From: Pelodiscus sinensis
Lineage: Eukaryota; Chordata; Testudines; Trionychidae
Length of the DNA: 64,000 nt
Assembly: GCF_049634645.1 (NCBI RefSeq)
Contig: NC_134712.1
Location: forward strand, 168,180,808 to 168,244,807
Direction of reading: 5' to 3'
Below, piece by piece: positions 11,808 to 24,784 of this stretch. The position numbers were made by a program, and so were the translations under genes. The notes under the pieces were generated by a model that saw only the letters and a program-made list of their open reading frames with translations, was not told the DNA's origin and ran no database searches. How positions within the stretch are numbered: position 1 is the stretch's first letter; the number at the start of each line of letters is the position of its first letter.

Positions 11808-14059
11808 ACGTGAGACCTTTTTTCTTCTAGGCTTTGAATCTCTTTTAAAAGAGAATGTAACGCATGCTAACAAGCTAAGGAGTAGACATGCTTTCTGGCC
11901 CTCTTTTTCCACTAAAATAAATATCATATCTATTAAGATCAGATGACCTTCTATTTCCTGGACTTACATTTTCTTTTCAGATATCACTTGTCTTTATTAT
12001 CCATGGATAGTTAAACTCCTCTGCCTGCAATCCTCTTGGTTTTTCCTCTTATTATGAGTCTTTCTGGGGACAGGTTGACTCTCTCATTGATTCTTTTATA
12101 GTACCTATATAGCAAATTTGTTTTTTGGGAAGATTTCCATGCTCCACTTAGTCCTGAAAATGAGGAAATTCCCAATCTCTCTGCTGACCTGGTATATAGA
12201 ATTTTTCCTTTTTAAATCACCCTTGATTTACCAGGATCGTGGCTGATAGGAGGAAGAGGAGGGGTTTTAAAAATAGGCTGTAATAGGGCTTACAGGTCAA
12301 ACCCAACACCTTTAAATTCTGCCGAGTAGAAAATAAATAGCAAGACAAATCCAAAATGTGAGGTACCCTGTAACAAACAGGGAAGTTACTGAATTCTACA
12401 CAGTCTGTAACTTGAAACTTATGATGTTTCCTTATGTATAAAAAGTATTGTAGTTTAATCTGGAAATAACAGATGCATATAGAATACAAAAGATGCCCTT
12501 CTGTCAACAAATTGTGATCCCATGAGATAGTGACTATAGAATGCAATATAAATAAAAGTTAACTTGAAATCTTTAGTCATAACTTTAAAAGGCAGTAGCT
12601 CCTTGAAGAGTATAAACCTTACTGAGTTGCATAGAAAGGTGTGTGGACTAAATATTATAGCTGTATCGCAGACATCTTTGAATACAGTAATAGATCTTTG
12701 CTCATAGTCCAGGCTCATGATATTTGATAGTAGGTAGGAAAAAAATGACAGGAGTGTTGGAAGCCAGTTTCAGCACTGGGTAAAGATCCTACTGTAGCAG
12801 ACTGAAAACAAGGCAGGCAAAACATACCCCTAACAAGCCTCTGCTGACTTATAGGTGTTAGTGAAGTCAAACTTAACTAGGAACAAGGAACCATTTCAGA
12901 TACTTGATGAATCATTCTTCCAATTTTATTCTGGGTCTTGATCCATGACTAGAGCTCATTAGTGCTACTGCAAAGCAAATTAATAATGTGCTGCTTGTTA
13001 AACATTAGATCTTTTACATAAAACTGAATTTTAGAATTTATTGTAGACAGTAGCTATAACTCTCTTATCAAAACCGGAATTTAGATCCAGGAAGGAGCAA
13101 TGATTAAGTCAGGAGACATGGGCTTTGTTCCCAGTTCTACCATTGATGGGGTTTGATCTCTGCATTGGTTTCCTATCCGTAAAACAGTCATTATCTTTGT
13201 GTAATACTATGAGATGCTCTCTGGATGAAGACTTACAGCATAGTAAGTGCAAAATATGACTTCAGACAGATGTGTGCCAAATGTATTTCACAGACTAACA
13301 TTTCTCATTCTGGAACATCCATTCTTTGTAGTGTTCTGTGAAGACATGACACTCATCCTACTTCAAATTTTAAGACGATGTAATTTGTTTGCTATGTCAC
13401 AGTCATTTGAAAACTAAATGCTATGGCAGTCACTTAATATTTAGAAAGCATCCTAGTCTACAGCAATGTGCTGTTTACATTCAGGCAGTTCATCCACTTT
13501 GTGCTAGTACCTGATTGCCTCACATCAATGAACCTAGAAACTGCACCAGTTCAAAAGAGCAAACTTTGGGGAAAACTAACATTTGGACTTGAATTAAGAG
13601 TTTAACTTATTTATTTTATGGCATGTTAAGGGCCATTATGTGCTGTGGACAAGGACTACTAGGTCTCTTCTAGGAAGCTCTTAAGTATGCTCAAATAAAA
13701 AGAAATTAACATCTAGATGGCTTGTTACCAGATTCCTCTTTTTTCCAGTGGGCTCGCCCTTACCTTGTGTCCCACCTGGAGGCAATAAGAACATTCCAAA
13801 GATTTAAAGTTCATGATGTTCCTGCTGAAACCAGACTTTTTTTATGTCAGCTGCTGCTCAGTTATAGGCTTATAGCTTTTCACTAGGGCATAGTGCAGGC
13901 CAAAGTGAGAAGTTACCTCTGAGGATACAATTACACTGAATCCCTGCACTGTGAATTATGCTAAGGAGCAGGGTACGATAAGCAGCAACACATTTAGAAG
14001 TTTAGTAAATTTAAGTGTGTCCCTGTTAACACTAAGCCAGGTTAAAACAGGTGAGCTAG
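11808..14059. other. Unique AT-rich sequence
   Basis: No gene, clear repeat or regulatory structure recognised. Confidence 0.4.
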
Positions 14060-14990
14060 ACCAATTGTGACTGGTACTCATGTAACCTTTGGGTGGGCTA
14101 GCGTAGTGTTTTTCAATAACCAGTCCACTGTTACCCTAAAAAGGGGGAACTATATTATGGTTTTGTTCAGTGGGTTCCATTTTAAAAGAGACAGTTTGCC
14201 TCAAGAGGTTTTTCCATCATGGAGGTTTTCCCGCTCAAACTGTTAATTTGCACATGGTACCACCTTGTGCACCCCTCCCAAATAGGCTGTGCACTCATTA
14301 CTATCTGGTGCACTCAGCACCAAAAGAGGTGCACTCAGCACAAAAACGCTGCACACAGCCCCTGGGAAGCTGCACTCAACACCCGAGTTCATTAACATAT
14401 TTTTCCCGCCTCTGGGCCAATAAAAGCCCTGAGGTATCACCGGCTCGGGTCCTTGGATTTTCAACCTTGGATCTCGTCACTCCTTTTGTTGTTCCCTGCT
14501 TACCCTTGTTTGTGTATTGTCCTTCCTGAAGCTCGGATACCATCTTGGTAATCTGAGGCCTGGACTTTTGGACTGTGCTACCCCTTGTGTGGTGAATACC
14601 CACAAGGTTTCTTTTTGCATCGGCCATTGGAACCGGGACTTTCTCCCTCTATCATCCTTATTGGATTACCCGCCTACTGGATCAGACGGTGTTGCCGAAG
14701 GACAGACCAGACTGTTTCCAGAGGGGATTCCTTTCCAGATCAAGGATCCATATCGGGGCTCGTCTCTCCAAAGAGGACTCGCCACTGTGGGATCCCCTGC
14801 TTGTCCTCCCCGGAGGCTTCCAAATAGCCCGAGGGTCAAAGGTCACAGGCATCGATCGCCTCAGGCTTTGTATATATACCTTGTGTATCTAGGGAATTGT
14901 TCTATCTCCTTTCTTCGGGTTAGGGTGGGTTGGTTTGTTGTGACTTGCTGATAGTTGTATATCTGTTCACTTTATTTCCATCAAATACAC
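14060..14990 (+). mobile_element. Probable endogenous retroviral LTR with leader remnant
   Basis: CCAATAAAAGCCCTGAGG at about 14418-14436 resembles a retroviral polyadenylation/R region, followed by a pyrimidine-rich U5-like stretch. Near 14744-14765 the sequence reads ATCCA, then two bases, then TCGGGGCTCGTC, which resembles an LTR end (CA) followed by a primer-binding site for tRNA-Pro. Leader-like sequence continues to about 14990. No gag, pol or env frame is intact nearby. The left boundary was not determined. Confidence 0.4.
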
Positions 14991-14999
14991 AGTTTGGCC

Positions 15000-15296
15000 C
15001 TAAAATTGTGTGTGCCCCATGTGGAGGCGGGGCCACATAGCTGTGTGTGCTGTCCCATCTCAGGCACTGCTCCCACTGGCCACAGTTGTAAGCCAGTGGG
15101 AGCTGCAGAGCTGTCACTTGGGATGGGTACAGCGTGCCGAGCCCCCTGACTACCCCTACTTCTGGGAGCTGCCTGGAGATGCTGTTGCATGCGCAGAGCA
15201 GTACCGGAGTGCCTCAGCAAAAGCTCGAGGGCCAGATTAAAAGGTCAGACCGGCCAGATATGGCCCATAGGCCATAGTTTGCTCACTCCAGGTTAA
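15000..15296. mobile_element. hAT-like non-autonomous element (partial)
   Basis: The right end reads GGCCATAGTTTGCTCACTCC, a hAT-type terminus in these genomes. The GC-rich interior includes CCCACTGGC and GCCAGTGGGAGCTGC inverted words (15071-15105). The left terminus is unclear. ORFs in it are composition artefacts. Confidence 0.4.
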
Positions 15297-15899
15297 AAGA
15301 TGGAACTGAAAACAGATCTGTGTTCTAGACATTGGCTTGTACCATGATCTTGAGCAAGTGATTTGGGTCCAGATCTTCAAGAGTACTTAGGTACCTAACT
15401 AGCCTCTTTATGCATCCATACCCCCTCTGTAAAATGTGGAGATTACCCACTTTTGCAGAGCGCTTTGGTATCTTTGCAAGCAAAATGCGATAGCAAATGC
15501 AAAACATTCTCTTTATAGTTATATTACAGACACTTTCTGTATAGACAGTGATTCTTATTATAAGAGAACTGGACAATTTTATATAATAATAGTAAATTAT
15601 AAACCAGTAAATTATAAACCTGCTTTAATACAGTTAATTGTGCACTACCAAAGTCCTAAGAAGTTAGCAATTGTAAATATTAAGAGCAATAATAATTCAG
15701 CCAACCACACTGTTGATGCTGTGTGTTAAGTAATAATGTAGGCCTTCCTTTGGCACGTACAGGTGCTGTACCCTGCAGGTGACATGAACTGTTGCATTCT
15801 AGTGAAAGCACAAAAAGAGAGGCTAATGTTCATATGGAAAGGTTAATGTTCATATTTCTCTGCACTCTGCAGTAATAATAAATGTCAAGGCTCCTGTAT
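15297..15899. other. Unique sequence
   Basis: No gene or repeat recognised. Confidence 0.4.
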
Positions 15900-15907
15900 A
15901 TCTAGAT

Positions 15908-16428
15908 CAGGGGTGAGCAATAATTTTTAAAAGAGGGCCACTTCACAAATTTCTGAAGTGGCCCTGGGCTGCCCTGGAAGGGACGGGGCATTGGGAAGAA
16001 GGGGCGGAGCCAGGAGACTTCTCGTGCTCCCCCGCTCACAGCCCCTGATTGGCCTAGGTTTGGGGGAGCACGTGAAGTCTTTCTCCCGGCCCTCGACTCC
16101 TAGAGAGAATTGTTGGCTGTTTTAAAACAACTGGCGATTCCTTGTAGACGCTGCAGCAGGAAGAGACCTCACATGCTCCCTCTGTCCCCACGCCAATCAA
16201 GACTGGGGGGAGGGGCGTGCAAAGTCTCTCACCCCCCGCCCACGCCCTACCAGGGGCGCACAACAGCTGGCGGTTCCCTTTGATGCCGCACACCCCTGGT
16301 GGGAGGAGGAGACTTCACGCATTCCCTCAACCCAGGTCTTGATTGGCCTGGTGGTGGGGGAGTAGCAGGGCGACTGCAGGCCAGATCCAGTGTCTTGGTG
16401 GGCCAGATCTGGCTCTTTGTCCACCCCA
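15908..16428. mobile_element. hAT-type non-autonomous element with 8-bp target duplication
   Basis: Begins CAGGGGTGAGCAA and ends TTTGTCCACCCCA. It is flanked on both sides by ATCTAGAT (15900-15907 and 16429-16436), the 8-bp duplication expected of hAT elements. The GC-rich interior has several overlapping non-coding ORFs. Confidence 0.8.
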
Positions 16429-16436
16429 ATCTAGAT

Positions 16437-19400
16437 CCTGATCCAATACTCAAGTGAAGTCAGTGGCAGGTAGATCAACACTGCAGCTGGAAGTGAACCT
16501 CCCAATCCAGGTAGAGAGATACCTGCTAGTGTAATGCTGACAGACCCCAGTCACCTGCAGGCAGAATTTCACCTGGGACCTCTGGAGCTTAGTGTAGATG
16601 CCTCTGTCCTCTTGCCGCTGTAGAGCAGACTCATTATTCTCTCTATCAGTGGTCTCAGTGCTAGTAGGTGGGACACTACACCACAGCCAGAAGCTGTGTG
16701 GGTTACATTAGCATGCTAAAAATAGCAGTGTGGTACGGGCAGCAGCATGCGCTAGCCACTTGAGTCCAAACCTGCCTGACCCTCTGGATCTGAGCTCAGG
16801 GTAGCCACCTGTGCTGCAAAGTCAGTGCTCACCTTTAGCATGTGAGTGGGTAGAGTGAATGTAACTCTGTCTACTCAGGCTGGGAGGAGTGCTCCCTGCT
16901 GCAGTGCAGACATATCTAAGTTGGCTTCCCAGGTTGCATTTGTCCTAAACTTAAATGTAAAGTCAAGGAGAGCTTTACCATTGACTTCAATGGCTCAGGT
17001 AAAGCTGTCTCACTTGTAAGTACAGTGGGTTGGAGAGGAAGCGGAGTAAAGGCAGAAAATAGGCACATCTGAGGAGATATGAATTTTAGCAGGATCCTCA
17101 TCATGCTAATTAACCATATGCTACATGGTCACATATACACCCCTTTATACTACTGAGCAGGAGTATCTTGGCAGCCACATAGCAGTTTTGGCAATGCAGG
17201 ACAATTTTCTCCAGCATTTCTTCTTCTGTTCAGCCTTTTCTTTTGGGGGAAGGGGGTAGTTTCCTTATACTTATGCAACATTTCTCATTTCAACTGCACA
17301 TAATCAAGCCCAAGGTGCCTACTGCAATGCATTAGCCCCTGTAAATTGCATTAGGCGTTGATGTAAAATTAGTTACTTGGGAATTTACAAGTTCTACTGG
17401 CAAAACTGTTGCATCTCGTAGTCTCTGCAAACCCAAATCACCTAAGATTGATTTAGCTTTTCTTAAAAGGAAATATTAGAAAATCTACATGATATAATCC
17501 TGCCCAAAATGTATTTTTTTGAAAGTTCATTCCTGTTTATATCTCTCTTCCTACTAATAATGATAAGGATAATGTTTCTAAACAGATTACTGGTGATTCA
17601 GATCAAGTTTTGAGTCTTGGCTCTGGATGTCCTTATGTAGCTGAATAACTGATGTAAATTATCTGCTGTTAAGAGATTAACTATGCAACAATACATCTTC
17701 ACTAACCGAGTACATTTGTTAGACATGCACAGATTAAGTCTAAACTTTCACTGCTCATTATAGTTTGTTGTGCATGACCATCTTTCCCCCCATTCTTAAT
17801 GCAAAACTGCTGACTTGGCTCATCTTCATACTTAGCTCTCCAGCCTTAACTGAGGACTGAGTGCAATCAAATCAAGGTCCCCCGCATGCACATACATACA
17901 TACACAAAGTTACAACTAGATTTGATACAGAAGTTCCAATCTGCATGTCAGGTCTCTAAGTATAAACGTAAGTCCCAGACTAGCTCATTCTGAGGTAGTG
18001 CATTCTTTCCCAGAAGTAAAATATCCATGGGAACCTTAGCTCTAGTTGCTCAATTGCAAGGAGTTTTAAATTTGGCACTTAGGCAGCACTTTCCCCTTAC
18101 CCTCCACCCGCTCCAAAAAAGAAAAAGAAATCCAGGCCATTGCCCAGATTTTTGTCTGTGGACAGATCAGGAAGAAAAATGTGTGTCTATACTGACATAA
18201 CTTCACAGTACAAAAATACCATTTTGGTTAGTTCCAATATACTTGTGTTACGTGTCAGTGTTATGGTTGGTATAGAGATGAGTTTTGTGTGGGTCAAAAC
18301 TTCATTAGCTCTGAACAACTGGTAATAACCAAGACACCAAACAAACAGGCAATGCTGGGTGGACAAACCCTCCTAAGACAGCCTGCCTCAGCAACAGATA
18401 CTACTTTGCTGTCTATGAAGATGATGAAAATATTTTCCACACTGTTTTTGCAATGAAAATGGCCCCTTTTGTGACAATAAAATGTTTTGTAAAAGAACTG
18501 TCAGCATTATAGAATGTTTCTATTTTTCTGTGACTTTTTTTTCAATCATTTAAATTCTTTTGAACATTTTTTACTGTAGAAAACTTTGTTTCAATAAGAA
18601 AACACTGGGTTTAGCAAATTCTGTTAAAATAATGGAAAACTTTCTATAACAATGTTGGCAAAAACATGACTAAAAGTTTCAAAAAAAGATGAAAAAGCAT
18701 TTTGAAATCTGCCATGCAAGTTTTTTTCTGTCTTTTGACCAGCTCTGTGTCTCTGCGGAGAGAGAAAGTTAAGCTCTGCTGCAGACATATATCTGCCTTA
18801 TTTACCTCTTTCCACTCCTTGCCAAAGAGCAAGTCCTCTGGCAGCTCCTACCCTGGGGACTGGCCAAACATGCTCTATTTGTGGCCTATCCATGCTACCC
18901 ATCACAATATTACCTCTGCCACTGACTTTCCAGGAAGATTTAAAAGACTCCAAGCACTCATGAAAATATAAATTAACCATTGTTGGACAGCTGGATATAT
19001 TAACACTATTTGGGGAAAACAAACCCTAGCAATCAGCTATTATGCTGTTGTGAAGCATTCCGCACCAGTCCCATGACAGCAGTCAAAGAAGCCAAATTAG
19101 CTTATCCATAAAATAGATGGAAAATTCCACACAGTGAGACATGCTTGAAGCTATGAAGGAGTGAAAAGAATCTGGGTTCACCCTCCAGAACGCTTCAGAC
19201 ATTAACGTCATGAAGGAAGGAAGGAAAAAAATCTTAATTGCAGTCATGGGAAAAGAATGTACTTACTCTGGTGCAATCAATTGGCTTGGGAAGGAGGTTT
19301 CCACCACTATCTGGTTGTCTCTCTCTGCCTTTTTACTTGTCTTCGGTGATTTTAGGAGAGTGGGGTTATCTATGAGGGCAGTGGAAGCACAGCATATTTA

Positions 19401-19590
19401 GGAGTTATGGTCTCCATGCCCAAGAACCAAAAGGTAATCACAGTAGGACACCAAAGAGTGGTCCAGTAGGATGAAGAGCCTTTACTTCTAGAATTCTTAA
19501 ACTTTACACCTAAGAGAAAAAGAAAAGGAGCGTAAAGCATAATCTGTGACTATCTGTTTTTATGTTGAAATAAAATGGGTAGCCAAAGAG
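16437..19590. other. Mostly unique sequence
   Basis: No gene recognised. A short word (TTTGGCACTTAGGCAGCACT, 18070-18089) recurs with one change near 20360. No splice-flanked conserved ORF seen. Confidence 0.4.
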
Positions 19591-19858
19591 GCACGGACTA
19601 GATAGTTCGGATTAGGCTTCCTCGAGGCGTTCCACGAGGGGTACAGATAGTTCGGATTAGAAGCCTAATCCGAACTATCTAGTCCGTGCCGCGTGTAGCC
19701 GCGTGGCACGGGGTTCGCACTAGCCGGCTTTTAAAAATGGCGGCGCCGGCTTTATGCTAATGAAGCCCGGGAAATTCAAATCCCGGGCTTCATTAGCAAG
19801 TTCGGTATGCATACATTACCCCCCTAGTTCGAACTAGAGGGGTAGTGTAGACATACCC
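19591..19858. mobile_element. Fold-back MITE, TTCGAA family, copy A3, left arm mostly lost
   Basis: The right arm is complete and ends GTGTAGACATACCC followed by TGA (19859-19861). It contains the GCTAATGAAGCCCGGGA hairpin (about 19755-19798), AAAATGGCGGCG and CCTAGTTCGAACTAG. The apex region (19620-19639) ends TTCCACGAGG. Only about 30 bp of left arm (GCACGGACTAGATAGTTCGG) survives. Confidence 0.8.
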
Positions 19859-19861
19859 TGA

Positions 19862-20655
19862 GAAAGTCTTCGCTCAACCCATGTCTCATCTAGACCTAAG
19901 AACTAAAAGCAATTTACCTCAGTTGATTATAACAGGGTTGCCTTCCCAGATCCATCACAGCAGGAACTAACGTTCACGTATCCATCTTCAAACTGCCAAA
20001 TCCCCACTTCCCAACACTGTTAATCTACTTTCAGGACTGCTATTTATTTGCTCAGAGGATGGATGTTGCTCCTAAACCTGGGAGTGGAAACAGAGACCCT
20101 CAGAGCAGGAGTCAATGGACATCTTGCAGTAAACTCCATCATTACCTCCCCTGGCCCATCCCAGCAAACTTTCGGACAGGAACAGTGGAGATGTCTGGCC
20201 ATGCTCTTAGCTATTGGAAGGTCGTTGGTGGTTGCTTCAGAGCTACCAAATTCTCATACTTTATTTGAGGATTCTTAAAGCCAAGTTCATGATGTTTGGG
20301 GAGCCCGAGTCACAGTTTTGGTTGCCTGGCATTGGCCAGACTATATGATTAATTATCATATTTGGCACGTAGGCAGCACTTTCCAAATAAGGTAGGCAAA
20401 TGAGCTTGAGATAGCTGGGACTAGTCAACTTTGTCCTCCTCCCCCTCCCTGCACTGACACAGGAGGTGCAAGGGAGCAGGAAGGGAAGCATGAAGAAGGG
20501 GAGAAGGAGGAGCAAGTAAGCCTTGACTACTTGCTTAACTGTCCTGAGAGTAGACCCTACCAGGCAGGAGAGTGAACTGCAGAAGAAACCTTAATCACCG
20601 CCAGCAGGCCTACAAACTTTGCTGGTCCCTGCTAGCCCCACCGATGGTCGAGAGG
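19862..20655. other. Unique sequence
   Basis: No gene recognised. The purine-rich stretch at 20480-20515 is simple sequence. Confidence 0.4.
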
Positions 20656-20659
20656 GTCC

Positions 20660-21580
20660 AAGTCACTGGCAATGTTCCTGACCATGTGGAAGTGGACACC
20701 AGTTGCTACTGTTGATTTTTGTCTTCCCCAGCTGCCTTTGGAGCACAGCACAGCCTGCTGTGGAAAAGGGGAGTGCAGGTATCCGGCAGCAGCAGTGGGC
20801 AGGGATAGATACCAATGTTCTTAGCTCCCCCTGCTGAGTGTGGAAGAGGGTTCTGCTTATGGAGGAGTTGCCTTGCACAGCGTCCTGCCTTCTGGTAGTG
20901 ACAGGGCTGCCAGAGCTATCCCATCCATAGGACAAATTGGGGTGGCTGCCCCTATACTTCTGAGGGCCCTGCAGCAGCTGCCCCAACCACCCTATGGATG
21001 GGAGCAACTGGGGGATTACAGAGACTTGGCATGGCAGCAGCAGCAGGGACCACTTCTCCCCTACCCCAAACAGGCTCGCCATGCAGGAGGTGGGAGCTGG
21101 AGCGGTGCGGCAGCCTGCTCTGCCCTGCCCTGCTGCCCTTCCGGCCCACTGCATTTGGCTTCTCAGTGGCGGCAGGAAGCAGCATGCCCTGCCCCAGGGT
21201 GCTCCACTTCCCTTCCCGTTGTCCATGGAGAAGCAAGGCACAGCAAGCTGGGACAGCAGCAATGCAGGGCAGAGCAGGTTGCCAGGCCACTCTGCTGCCT
21301 GAGTGGTAAGCGTGTGGGGGGAGGCGATCCCTGCTGCCGCCTCTGTGCCAGGCCCCTGTAATCGAGGGAGGGGGGCAGGGTGGAATGGAACAGGGGGAGA
21401 GTTGAGGGGGGTGGGTCATGCAGGGGGGACTGCCCTAGGCCCTGTGCCTGGGGCACTAGTGGTAGTAGCGGGGTTGTTGCCGCAGGCCCCTTGTTCCCCT
21501 CAGGACGGCCCTGGGGGCTGCTGATGTTTTTTGGCTGCCCTTGTTGTCCGTTGTTCAGGTCCCTGCAGAAAATTCCTTCC
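20660..21580. repeat. GC-rich repeat-like block
   Basis: Locally elevated GC with many overlapping ORFs on both strands and all phases, which is typical of composition and not of selection. Words such as CCTGCCCTGCTGCC recur. Probably the interior of one or more interspersed elements. No terminal repeats were identified and no gene is claimed. Confidence 0.35.
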
Positions 21581-23398
21581 TCTGACAATTTTTTTTAATT
21601 GGACTTACATTTAAAATCAGTTTGGAAAATATGTTGCTTTAAATGAACTCAGTTTTAACAATCAGTTCAAGATGTGTCACTCTGTGAGCCAGCTAGGGTT
21701 GGGAGCACTCTACAGGCAGCCCGCTCAGCCCTTCGGGCAGCGGGAGGGATGCTGGAATGCAGGCAAGAGGTGCTTCGGCCAGAAAGGACAGGAGGGCCTG
21801 CAACATCTGACAGAACACCAAGGTGCGGATCGTAAAATATTTATTGATGCTTTAAATCTGTGTAATACATCCTTTGTACAGGGCCACATCCTGCACTTGC
21901 ACAGAAAACTGGCTGCAGTGTTTTAATAGGTTTTTTCCAGTTCTAATCACTATAAGCCCACCTGTTCTTGGCAAATTACCTGCCATAATGTATACCAATA
22001 AACGATTCCAATTGCAAAGACCTAAGCAACGATGGCAACAACAGAAGCAAGCAGGACCCGCTTTGTGTAGCCAGCCAACTTCCCGCCCCCAGGTCACTGA
22101 GACTCAAAGCCAATCCTCACTGCAGTACCAGGAATTAAAATTCTTCACAACACAGTCACATGTTCTCTAATGGCAACGTGGTGTTCCGAAAACATTCCTG
22201 ACACAGCTCCACAGTTGCGGCTCTTGTTAATGTCTAAAGGCGTGGGTGATAAGGAATAACTGGAAATTTGGCTGAGAATATGAAAGCCACAGTGCAAGGA
22301 ATAAATCAAACAGTAGGAGAGTCAGAAGTAGATGCAGGAAGAATGTTGAAGAGACGGGCTAATGAATCAAGACAAACCGAGAAGGAATGAACTCTTTCAA
22401 GTAGCAATAATACAAGTCTGGGTGTAGAGTTGCCAATAAGCATCACCCTGGAAAGGCTTGCAATTTTCCTGGTGCAGTGCACGCCTTTAAAAAAAATCAA
22501 ATCAATCCCAGATTAGTTGATTCTTATAAGTGTGTTTGATTCTTACAAGTGGGGTATTCAGTACTGTAGGAATAATTTTGGCCCAGTAGTTTTGATCACT
22601 CTATGCCATTGATTCTTATAAACGAAGTCCACTGTCCCACAGGATATATGTTCTTTGAATGTAACCACGGACATGATTTTTTTTAAATGAAGACTTGATC
22701 CCGTTGACTTCAGTGACTTCAATTTTTTCCATTGACTTCAGTAGGTTTTGGAACAGGGCCTTTTTGCAGTAGATTCATCTAGCAACATTAGGTAAGTTTT
22801 GAGACCTGCACTATTGGAAGAATGTCTAGAAATAAAACATTCTGAGGGAGAAATTTAAACTACTGACCAGAATGTGCAAGGAGTCCGTTTCAGCCATTTG
22901 TTCTTTCTCTTCCATTTTTCCTTCTCCTCTTTCATATTCTTTAATTCCTTCTTGCACCTAATCTGTACTATTCACAGAGTGTAAAACATGGATTCCAATA
23001 TGCTCATTTGACTTGGTGTTTTTATTTTTGTTGATGCTTTTGGTGTTTGTGCATATTTGTGATCTACAACTAGCTCTTTCCAATGTAAATTATACCTATA
23101 ATATGAAATACGCAACAATGAAATACAGGGGTTGGCTTGCATAAGCAGGTCCTCTCACAGGACCCACTTTTCTATATCACCTTTTTTACAGACAAAACAA
23201 TCTTTAAAACATTTTACGTTTTACAATTTCACAACAATTTTCCATCTAAAGATACAGACTTCCTCAGTTATTTACTCTGAGTTTAACTGCTCTTCTCACT
23301 GCTCAACAACACTTCCTCTTGGTTGTTCAGGGGATTAACTCAGCCCAGCCTACAACCCTTTCCAGTGGTTGCTTAGTTAACCTCATTCCTCTGTTAAA
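21581..23398. other. Mostly unique sequence
   Basis: AT-rich with no gene or defined element recognised. Confidence 0.35.
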
Positions 23399-23400
23399 AA

Positions 23401-23636
23401 CCTCATTCCACGAGAAGTAACAGCTAATTCAAGTTAAGGGGCTTACTTCAAACTCTCGTTTCACTGCCGTGTGTAGACATGGGCAGTTATTCCGGGCTAG
23501 CCAGTTTCCAAAATGGCGACCACCCGGGAACATGCTAATGAAGCGCGGGATATTTAAATCTCGCGCTTCATTTGCATTTTCGATCGCCCTCATTAGCCTC
23601 CCTAGTTCAAACTAGGGAGCTAGTGTAGACATACCC
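23401..23636. mobile_element. Right half of a fold-back MITE, TTCGAA-related, copy A4
   Basis: Starts at the apex word CCTCATTCCACGAG (23401-23414). Runs through AAAATGGCGAC, a CTAATGAAGCGCGGGA / TCTCGCGCTTCATTTGC hairpin (23536-23576) and CCCTAGTTCAAACTAGGG, and ends GTGTAGACATACCC before TAA. The left arm is absent. An internal GTGTAGACATGGG at about 23471 resembles a second, older terminus. Confidence 0.65.
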
Positions 23637-23776
23637 TAATTCTTCAGGGTCACAAGTTGTCACTGCTCAGAGTTAGTATTCTATACATTTCCCCCTTACA
23701 TTTTGATGTATTATATATATTTACTTATATTTATAGGATAACAATTGTGTTCTCTTTCTTTATATCATTACCATAG

Positions 23777-24545
23777 GGTTGTGACAGGATGGTCCAGCCC
23801 CGCACTGGCCAAGGGGGGGAGCCAGCTGGCCTGCTGGGCTGTGTTGGCCCCGCCCCCGCAGCAGTGCTGGGCATGCTCCAACTGCAGGCCAGGTACAAAG
23901 GCCAGGGAAATAGCTCAGTTATGGCTGGCCTCCGGGGAGGGAGGAACTCCTGCTCAGCCTCCAGAGCCACAGCCAGACCTGCCACTGGAACAAGAGTCGC
24001 TGGCCTGCCGCCATTGCTGCTACCATCCCCGGGCAAAGCACGACCACAAAGCCGATCCCGGGGGGCAACCCGCCCCGCCGCGTTGGACAACCCCGTCGCT
24101 GCTGCCCCAGACGCCGGACCTGCCGACGGCACGGTCGCCACCAGCCCAGCGCCTGCAGGTGGGGTCTCCGTTGGCCACGGGGCTGGGGTAGGAACCAACC
24201 CAGGGCAAGGGGCAGGGAATCCCCTGGTGGGCTCGGTGCGTTTCGGGGAGAACTCCCCACTGAGCCAGTGGTGGGAACCACCCACCACTAATAGGGCCCT
24301 GGGTTGGGGTCCGGTGGAGAGGGAGGGCCCGGACCACCCCTACCCCATCCTCCCAGAGCATGGACTAGGCCTCAGGGCCTGCGTTGACCTTGAACTAGGC
24401 CTCAGGGCCTGCGTTGACCTTGGACTATGCATCCAGGCCTGCGTTTGTGATGAACTAGGCCTCCGGGCCTGGGAGTGTACGGCCCAACCCCAGGGCCAAG
24501 CAGTGCGAGGTGGGACACCCCGCGACAAGGGCTCATACATGCTCC
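23777..24545 (+). repeat. GC-rich retroelement-like block with 30-bp tandem repeats
   Basis: Starts near TGTGACAGGATGGTCC and is strongly GC-rich. An open frame of 292 codons (23789-24667) spans it. The same DNA is open in other frames and both strands, and the product is Gly/Pro/Ala-rich with no recognisable domain. Likely an LTR or other interspersed element; the family was not identified. The ORF is not annotated as a gene. Confidence 0.35.
24361..24480. repeat. Four 30-bp tandem units
   Basis: Units start at 24361, 24391, 24421 and 24451. The core is GGCCTNNGGGCCTGCGTT. The first two differ by one base; the third and fourth are diverged. The period is a multiple of three, so it appears as a ten-residue repeat in the long frame. 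Confidence 0.85.
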
Positions 24546-24784
24546 CACTGAAGTCAATGCTCAGAGGGAGCAGAAGTGATTATCTTTTTCTCATAAATAT
24601 GTTGACTGCGCACAAAAAAGTAGAGATCTCTGTTCAGACAGTAAAGCAGTTATGGATGAGATTTTAACTTTTAAGTCTGTTTGCACATCTTAAAAAGGAA
24701 GGCAAGTAGAAGCAAGAGCATTGTATTGAAATTTAAATCTATATGATCATAAAATACAGACAGACATATAAAGTAGACAAACTG

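Noticed and set aside
20663..21588. Cluster of overlapping ORFs of 70-200 codons
   Set aside because: Long ORFs occur in nearly every frame of the same DNA, which is a composition effect; no motif, start context or splice pattern.
23789..24667. 292-codon ORF as a gene
   Set aside because: GC-rich DNA open in several frames on both strands, Gly/Pro/Ala-rich product, tandem repeats inside, no domain recognised.
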